From Phoenix dactylifera (lineage: Eukaryota; Streptophyta; Magnoliopsida; Arecales; Arecaceae), in contig NC_052399.1 in the NCBI RefSeq assembly GCF_009389715.1, positions 2,310,938 through 2,374,937 of the forward strand: a stretch of DNA of 64,000 nt. Direction: 5' to 3'. This document shows, piece by piece, positions 57,002-64,000 of the stretch; position 1 is the stretch's first letter, and each line of letters begins with the position of its first letter. The translations under genes were made by a program, and so were the position numbers. Below the pieces are notes generated by a model. It was not told the origin of the DNA and made no database searches. It saw only the letters and a list, made by a program, of their open reading frames with translations.

Positions 57002-60000
57002 CTATTTTGTAGGCATCTTGAAGGGAAGAAATGCATCCCCTAGTTGAGACTCACATAGAAAATAAGTTTCTGGCTTCAATGCCTTTAGAAAAGACTTGTT
57101 CAGGCTCAATGTTGAGACTGCATGCAACACCCTAGTGCAAAACCGGCGCACTTCTACACGCCTCGATTGCTTTTCTGGCAAATTGCTCAGGAGTTCTTGG
57201 ATCAGCTCACAAAGTGCATGTAAGTGTCTCTTTAATAACTTAGATTTACTTGACGAATCATTATCTTTCTCTGCTTTCCCAGTTGAGATGTATGATTTCA
57301 TTATACAGTCTATGAGATCTAGCATTTCAACTCGTCGAAATTCTGATTTTGCGCTCCCACATTTCTCCAAAAGAAAGTGAAAAAGCTGCAGCCCAAGCCA
57401 GGGATGCCTTCGAATAACCTCTTTCACAAACCCAGGTTTCAGCCGGGACTTCTTACTATGGAAGTAGTCAACTAGTATATTTCTAAATATATTCACCACC
57501 CCCTCAAGTTCAGATTTGGAAAATTTTCGTGAATGTATGATTTTTAATATCCAGAATGATGAGGTCTGAGCTAGAGAAGAGACAGTCTTGTATCGTGAAC
57601 GTGATGCTGACTTCAGACTCTTCTCCAACAGGATTGAAAGATTACCGAGCTGGATGTCATCACCTTTTGGATAGTCTTTTGCCTTGAATATTTTCTTCTG
57701 CAGAATTCCCCCAATGCGTTGCCTGACTTGCTCACCACCCTCAGTGCTATGTGAATTGACAAAAGCTTGAACCAAGTAAGAATAGACCATCAAAACCTGA
57801 GGCTTGCCTGTTCCCAAACTCCAATAAAGTTAATATAAACTATCAGAAAAGAATAAACAAATATATACATATGTATGCGTATTAATTAACATCTCTCTCA
57901 TGTCCCTAAGAATTTTCAGCCAAACATATTTTTAGAAAATGGGATTTATCAGGTTCACAAACCTGGGAAAACATGGAATACATTTTGAAAATAAAAGAAA
58001 ACAAATCTCACAAATGAAAAAAAAAATAGAAAAAAAAATATAGTTTCCTGTATTTTCCTTGTCCTGTAGTTTTGAATGTTTCTAATTTACAAATCAAGGA
58101 TGTGTTTCAGATATTGCTTTCCTCATCCTATCACCCAGTGTAGAAATTAAGAGATTCAGAAAAAGCTTTTTGATACTAAGTAATAACACCCAATGAATGA
58201 AGTTTTAAGTGCATTTCAGCGTTTACCTGGATTCTTCTGTAAATATATTTCCAGAAGCGAGAGCACACGAAGTTTGAAAGGTGTGAGCTGAGACTGTGCA
58301 CTGTCACTCCCAGAAATTTTCCTCTCCTTGAATATCCGTGCGATATAAGAATCCATCCTAAACATGGCATCATCATCCATACCACTATCAGAATCATCCG
58401 AAGCCGAAAGGTCTTTATCATTTTTAGTAACTTCTTCATTAGTTGCCTCGGCTCCATCTATTCTCTCGGTATCCTCATCATCATTTTTGGTAACTTCCTC
58501 ATCAGATGCCTCAGCTCCAAGCATTCCTTCAGAATCATCTGCATGGTCATCGCTATCGCCTGTCTCAACAACCTCAGCTTCATCAGTTTCCTCTGCTTCT
58601 TCAATTCCAAGGAAATCATCATCATCTTCATCGCCATCACTGCTAGCTGCTTGATGTCGACGAGGCTTCAGATCTTTCTTGACAACACGCAACATCTGAA
58701 GGAGTCCAGCATCTGTTATACCATCACAGAAGAACCTGAAAACCTGGAGAAAGAAAAAGGAACAACTAATAACTGGATATTACTCCATTAAGAGAAGCTA
58801 TATATTGTGTTTAAAATAGCAAGGGTTTCCGGAGACGGAACATCATGACATTAATTTATTATAAATTGCAGAGCTATTATTAACCTGTTCTCACAAAAAG
58901 CAGGCAATGCCATCAGCTCGCCATTTTGTATTGAGGGGATAGTCGAGTAAAAAGTCCAGAACTAGTAATAACCACAGCATTTGCTATTTTAAAAATATTT
59001 AATTGTCTAGTAAAAGTTTTATTAAGTAATGGTATTCATGATTCAAACAGATGGAAACAGTAAATTTTGTATAATTTCTGCAGAGTGTAACTTGCCTGTT
59101 CAACAGCAAAACAAATAGGGCCAGATGACTGAGGCAAGAGAGAAAGCAATGTATCTACTAGCACATCCATCATCTCTGGTGCTTCATTATCATCAAATTG
59201 GTCTTCTTCCTCTGAAGAGTCACCATGAGCAGCAACATGGAAAGCCTTCTTGCAACATATATTTAGCTCCAGTGCTGCCTCAGAGAACTCGCCTGGATGG
59301 AGGAGGACTTGCAGCAGCAATTGAATTAGCAAATAACGAACTGCATGCAATTTATTTGCATCTGGTTCCGGCCTAATTCTTCTTTCCTGTAATGCAAGAC
59401 ATGTGACTCAGAGAGTAAACGACGAAGCTACACTCATAAGATCAGAACAGACAAGAAAATGGCGTTTTGGATTTTGAGATGATATTTTTTTGAGCCAGAA
59501 ATGATTTAGCTGTTTATAGAACTAAAGATATATCTGAATTCATATGGCTATTTAAGGGGATCTGACCTGCGCATTCTTCATCGAGTCATCCTCAGCAATT
59601 CAATGACAAATAAATAATTGGGAAAGCAATATCTGGCTTTTGTGTATACATTGTCAAAGTGTAGTATTCTTTTACAGCATAAATCAGAATAATCAGCATA
59701 AACAATAACAAATTGCATCATAAAGTATACAAGGCCCTTCTTGTTTTCTGTTTCTTTAGAACTACTCTTTTCACTGTAACTGCTCAGCAGCAAATATAGT
59801 GCAGGACAGGATAAAAAAGTGGATAAGGACCAATGAAGCCAACTGCAAACAAATGAGATAAGGCTTCTCCACAATTTAGAAAGGATACTCTAAGATATTC
59901 CCTACTTTCACAGTCCAGAGGTGAATATTACTGGAAATTAGATTTTATTGTTCACTGATTTGAGAGAGATATTGTATAATCAGTAATCATTAATAGCAAG

Positions 60001-63000
60001 ATTATATACAAATCAAACATAGCGCATATGCAACTAGTCATGACATAGAGGACAAATATCCATTCATTGAAATATCACACACTTAGAGCTGCCTAGACAT
60101 CTATTATTTACTATTAGATAATCCGCCCGAATTCAACACCTCTTTAGATTTACAATGACAACTGCCCAAAATCATGTGAAACAGAATGATAGGTATAATA
60201 AATTTATTAATCTAATGAGGATTTTATAATTTATAAATATACAGAATCAGTGGTATTGGTTATCGCAAGAAATTGGTACACGCCAATTAATACTCTAGCA
60301 ATATGCAATATTTACTGAATATTTTGGGATTTTAGACTAGAAATTTGACAAGTACCTCATGGGAAAGTTTAGAGTCCATTGCTTGCAGTTTCTTAAATGC
60401 CCTCTCATCTTCCTTGCTCAAGGTCCTATAAAGTGAAACAGAAGGAATGTTGCACATCGTGTTGAGGAAACACATAAAGTAAGATCCAAGATCATTGAGC
60501 TCAAGTCCACTTGGTAGATGTGAACCCTCCCCTTTCTGTGCATCTTCTAGTAACAACTGGAGCTGCTCTATACACATCCTGCACAAAGAACTGGATGTAG
60601 AAGCTTTTGGCCATTTGAACTTCTCCTGCAACTCAAATGATGTAACTTCAGTGCCTAGAGATGAAGAGAACAAACCCTGAACTGCCAGGAACTTCATTAT
60701 TTCAGTCTGCACACGAAACTTTTCTTCTATGAATTTTTCTTTCTCTGTATGAAACAATGACTTCGCATTAGAATCCAGTTTTAAATTTTTCAAGACACGA
60801 GGCATGGTATCTATAAGCCAATTCTTCAAGAAGTCTGTATTCCCTGATGCAGGAGGTTCCTTATCTTCTGTTGAGCCCATTTCCGAATTTTCATCTGTAG
60901 TCTGACTTTGATCAGATGGTTCATCTGTGAGGGTCCCTTCGTCTACGAACAAGCTGATTAAGTTATGCACAAAAAGCAAGCAACCTGGTCCAGTATTGAA
61001 TTTCGTAACTAACTCTTTGACTGCCTGTGTCCTTGTGATACTATCAAATTTACCATTGCTGTGTTTCTGTAAGGACACAATAACTGCAACACGTCGGTCA
61101 TCATCATCCCCAACCCAGTTTAGTAATTCCTTCAGAAAAAGCTGAGCAGCATTGTACAACCAAGAACCCTTGTTTGAAAGGACGTCCATTAAACAGTGCA
61201 CAAGCTTGTTAGATAAGACAACTTGAATGCATGATACTGCCAACCTTGGCAGGAGAAGAAGCAAAACACTTAATGCCAAATGTTTCCTCTCATGAGATGA
61301 TGAAAGAAGTGATCCTTCAACAACAACCTCACAGAAAGAGCAAATATTTTTGGCAACATCCCCAAAGGAGTTCCCTTTCCTGCTCTTCTTGTGTTTCTTA
61401 CCGGAATGCGCCGCAGCATCTTCATCTTGAGATGCTGATTCTGGTATAAGCAAATTTGCCACCAAGGGCCAAAGACTATGTAGACGCGGCATACAGAAGG
61501 TTGATTCCTGCATAGCCAGTGTCAAAATTAACAATGATTTAAATATAAAAAAGTGATATACGTGTATATGTGATAAAGCAATCGTCCTTCAATATTTATT
61601 TAGATTATTGCACTATTGCCTGCTATCTCTTTCAAAATTTATAATACGCGAGCACTAAAATGCTTAAAGTTGAAGAACCACTTTGAAAAGCAAAGTTAAA
61701 AAAACATGTCAAAATAATAATGACTCAATAAACACAATCTATTCCTAAAGTGCAACTAAATCACAAATTAGAGATCTAACCTTAAAGCAAGGGGCAAGAT
61801 ATAACAGATGATCTCGAGTACAGAAATTGTCATGACTGAATGGATATGGCAGGAGCTTGCCAAAAACTTCACTGTCATGTACTCTTTGTTGCAACTTCAA
61901 AGCTAAGAACAAGGCATCTGGATCTCCAACTTCGGCAGCTTTCTCAAACCACTCATGCATGCCAGGAGCTTTAAGAACTTGGCTCAACAAAGCTTCAACA
62001 GGTAACTGTGAGACTAGAAGAAAAAATCATCAGATCTAAGGAAATCTATAGACTGAAATAAAAACACAGCAATCTAATAAGAATACAATCAACAACACAG
62101 AAATTGGAAAATATAACTACAGTAACAGCAGATCAAATTTATAAGCAACAGGCGGCTTTCCCATTGGATATTCATATTACTGTTCAAAAACAATGATGGA
62201 AAAAAAGAGTTCACAGCCTGATCACTTAAATTGATGACCTGATCAGATCCAGCGCTACACGTTTTTGGTCAAATGGGTATCCTAGGAAAGAAGCTGTCAC
62301 AAGTGTAACAGCAATTATTAGGGCTGTAAATGGGTCAGACAGGTTGGATCCATGCTGTATCTGCATCTGAACTCGAAAAGAAAATCAAATTCTAGATTTG
62401 AATTCAGATCCATCAAAATGAATATCCTCCGAACTCATATCAAAACTCGATTAATAATCGGATTCAAGTTTTTGAGGTTCAATTCAGCCCAAGATTTTAG
62501 TAGGCCAACTAGCCAAGGGTTAGCAATTTCCAAAACTAAGAAGACTCTTACCACAATAGTCATCCATGCATAGTGAATCTATGGCAGATTGCAGTAGAAA
62601 AGAAGCATGATATGGAAAGTGAAAGTGAATAATCGGTTTTGAAAAAAAAACAATTGCTTTTTTTAAATGGATTAAATATCTATTTCATGTTTAGTTTGAT
62701 TAAAACATAATAAAAATCTACATGTCGGATGAGATTTTGGAAAGGCGAGATTTAAGGAGAGCATGTGTGAGAAAAAGGCATAAAGCCACACATGGAGAAA
62801 AGCAATTAACACAAGCATGTAGCCAATTCTCTTTATATTCATACATTTATATATACTACATATATAGTTTCTTATATGCATTCGGGATATTGGGTTTTCA
62901 TATTCGAACACAGATACACCGAGTTTGATCTAATAAGAAATCATATCCAAATCCGACTTCGATTCAATAGGGTTATCGACAACTTAATTGGATCCATACC

Positions 63001-64000
63001 CAATTATTATAAAATAATCAGGTAGTGTTATCAAGGCTAAAGTTTTATACCCTAATAATTGTGATTTTTGTTCAAATTCATACTGCTGAATGTGATTACA
63101 CAACTGGAGATTGCCAGCAATGTACAATAAATGCCAAATCAATACCGTAAATTGTAGATATGTGATGAAAGCCAAAATCAAACTAAGCAGATAAAGAGCT
63201 GAGTCCAATTATAAGAAGACTTACAGTTATTGGTCGATCAAACTATAGTAAGAACATAGTCTTTTCAATGTTTGTACAAGAAAAGGATAACGCATTCAGG
63301 ACTTTGCCGGGATATAGCCCTATATTAAGCAGGATAAGCTGGTCGAGAGACACTCAACTCCAATTGGTACAGAGGAACTAATAACAATTGCAGATATGCT
63401 ATGGAAAGTCAGTAGTAGTGCAACTGATGAAGATAACTATGATGTTTTCTCATCATGACAATCAAGGACTAAAGGACCAAAGGAACAAAACAGCAAGAAA
63501 ACTTGATATCAACATTACACATTAAAAGAATAACTTGCAAGCACCCCTTCTATTGATTCAAAACAACCAACAATATAGTCATGTAATTTATATTAAGAAT
63601 CAGGAGGATAAATAAGATATACCTTCTCAACCATTTCCAAAATGACTGCAATAGCTGGCTCACTTAAATATCTCTTCTTGCCTGCAAGCGAAATGACTTG
63701 ACTTGTAAAATCCTTTACAAGTGATGTACTGTTATCCAGAATCCACTCTGTAGCAATTCTTCCTGATCTAGCAAGGGAGCCATAAGCAAAGAGGCGGCCC
63801 AAAAGGCAATCTCTAGCTTCCTAAAATACCATCAAAATATGTTCAAAATTAAAACAGAAGGAGAGCAGCAAATTATTTGCTTACATTCCATGAATATGTT
63901 TTAAGCACTACCTGACCCTTCATTGAAGATGAGATTTCCAACAAATCAACTATCAACTTCATCACCGACTCCACTTCAACGGTATGAATCGACCCAACCA
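57002..64000 (-). CDS. POL5: POL5/MYBBP1A-like nucleolar protein, C-terminal seven exons (partial)
   Basis: Exons, 5' to 3': 64000-63912 (partial), 63820-63623, 62005-61781, 61507-60356, 59386-59096, 58743-58227, 57807-57002, stop TAG. All phases agree (0,0,0,0,0,1). Together they encode 1092 residues of an alpha-helical HEAT-like protein. Landmarks are EARDCLLGRLFAYGSLARSG, LPVEALLSQVLKAPGMHEWF, DRRVAVIVSLQKHSNGKFD, VFRFFCDGITDAGLLQMLRV and KPQVLMVYSYLVQAFV. Exon 58743-58227 holds a long acidic tract (residues rich in D/E/S) typical of the family. Relatives (yeast Pol5, animal MYBBP1A, plant DNA polymerase V family) act in the nucleolus in rRNA synthesis and ribosome assembly; the polymerase name is historical. 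The 59096 donor is GC, not GT. The N-terminal part lies right of the window. Confidence 0.93.
58744..59095 (-). other. GC-AG intron in the POL5-like gene
   Basis: The donor side reads GAACAG/GCAAGT and the acceptor TTTCTCCAG. CAG/GCAAGT is the consensus for the minor GC-donor class handled by the U2 spliceosome. The join gives FAVEQ-VFRFFC in frame, as in relatives. The only nearby GT, four bases downstream, would shift the frame. Confidence 0.85.
59387..60355 (-). other. intron of POL5-like gene
   Basis: 969-bp GT-AG intron, AT-rich. Open frames inside it (such as 59578-59874) have no homology I can see. Confidence 0.8.
62006..63622 (-). other. intron of POL5-like gene with element remnant
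   Basis: 1617-bp intron. CAATTATTAGGG at 62312-62323 and its perfect complement CCCTAATAATTG at 63050-63061 bracket ~750 bp rich in GGATCC/GATTC/TCGGAT-like words. TAGGGCTGTAAATGGGTC at 62319 resembles a hAT-type MITE end. No target duplication is seen. Confidence 0.6.

Noticed and set aside
59036..59095. Extension of the POL5-like exon as ASYTLQKLYK... to a stop
   Set aside because: This is read-through of the GC-AG intron; the conserved protein continues at 58743.

Overview
This is a plant nuclear window: long AT-rich intergenic DNA, GT-AG introns up to 8.4 kb, and nested LTR, LINE, SINE and MITE remnants. The conserved exons read like a monocot; a palm-type genome is my guess from overall style, not something the sequence proves. 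Every protein-coding gene I can support lies on the minus strand.

Genes, left to right. (1) 915-1286: first exon of a SINA-like RING E3 ubiquitin ligase, whose later exon falls left of the window. (2) 4455-9028: a complete two-exon SINA-like paralogue of 341 residues, with its RING split by a 3.5-kb intron. (3) 35264-36059 plus a 5' UTR exon near 40.4 kb: a small PAM2 + CUE protein of the CID5/CID6 type that should bind poly(A)-binding protein. (4) 44111-53949: a four-exon GT14 glycosyltransferase (GlcAT14 type, 402 residues) for arabinogalactan-protein glucuronosylation in the Golgi. (5) 57002 to the right edge: the C-terminal seven exons of a POL5/MYBBP1A-like nucleolar protein, including one GC-AG intron. 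These genes have separate jobs (ubiquitination, mRNA/PABP binding, wall glycan synthesis, rRNA synthesis) and share no visible operon-like or cluster logic, apart from the SINA tandem pair.

The middle (about 16.5-34.2 kb) is repeat territory. A roughly 3-kb AT-rich satellite array with ~255-bp monomers (16.58-19.59 kb) is followed by a structurally complete LTR retrotransposon at 20063-26913 (5-bp TSD GTTCA, iMet-type PBS, PPT) that has no gag-pol and very similar LTRs. Next comes a decayed L1-type LINE on the minus strand (27.2-34.15 kb) with a duplicated 3' end and a foreign insert.

Smaller elements: a solo LTR with TSD GGTAG in the CID intron, two SINE-like sequences, a hAT-like MITE in the GlcAT14 intron, two copies of one AT-rich inverted-repeat (foldback) family at 1.8-2.9 and 40.7-41.6 kb, and several short tandem duplications, one of which duplicates the 3' UTR and last codons of the SINA-like gene. 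I see no unmistakable new biological system. The most unusual items are the foldback family, the LTR pair differing by a clean 323-bp array deletion, the GC-AG intron, and a 15-bp motif found three times in unrelated surroundings.
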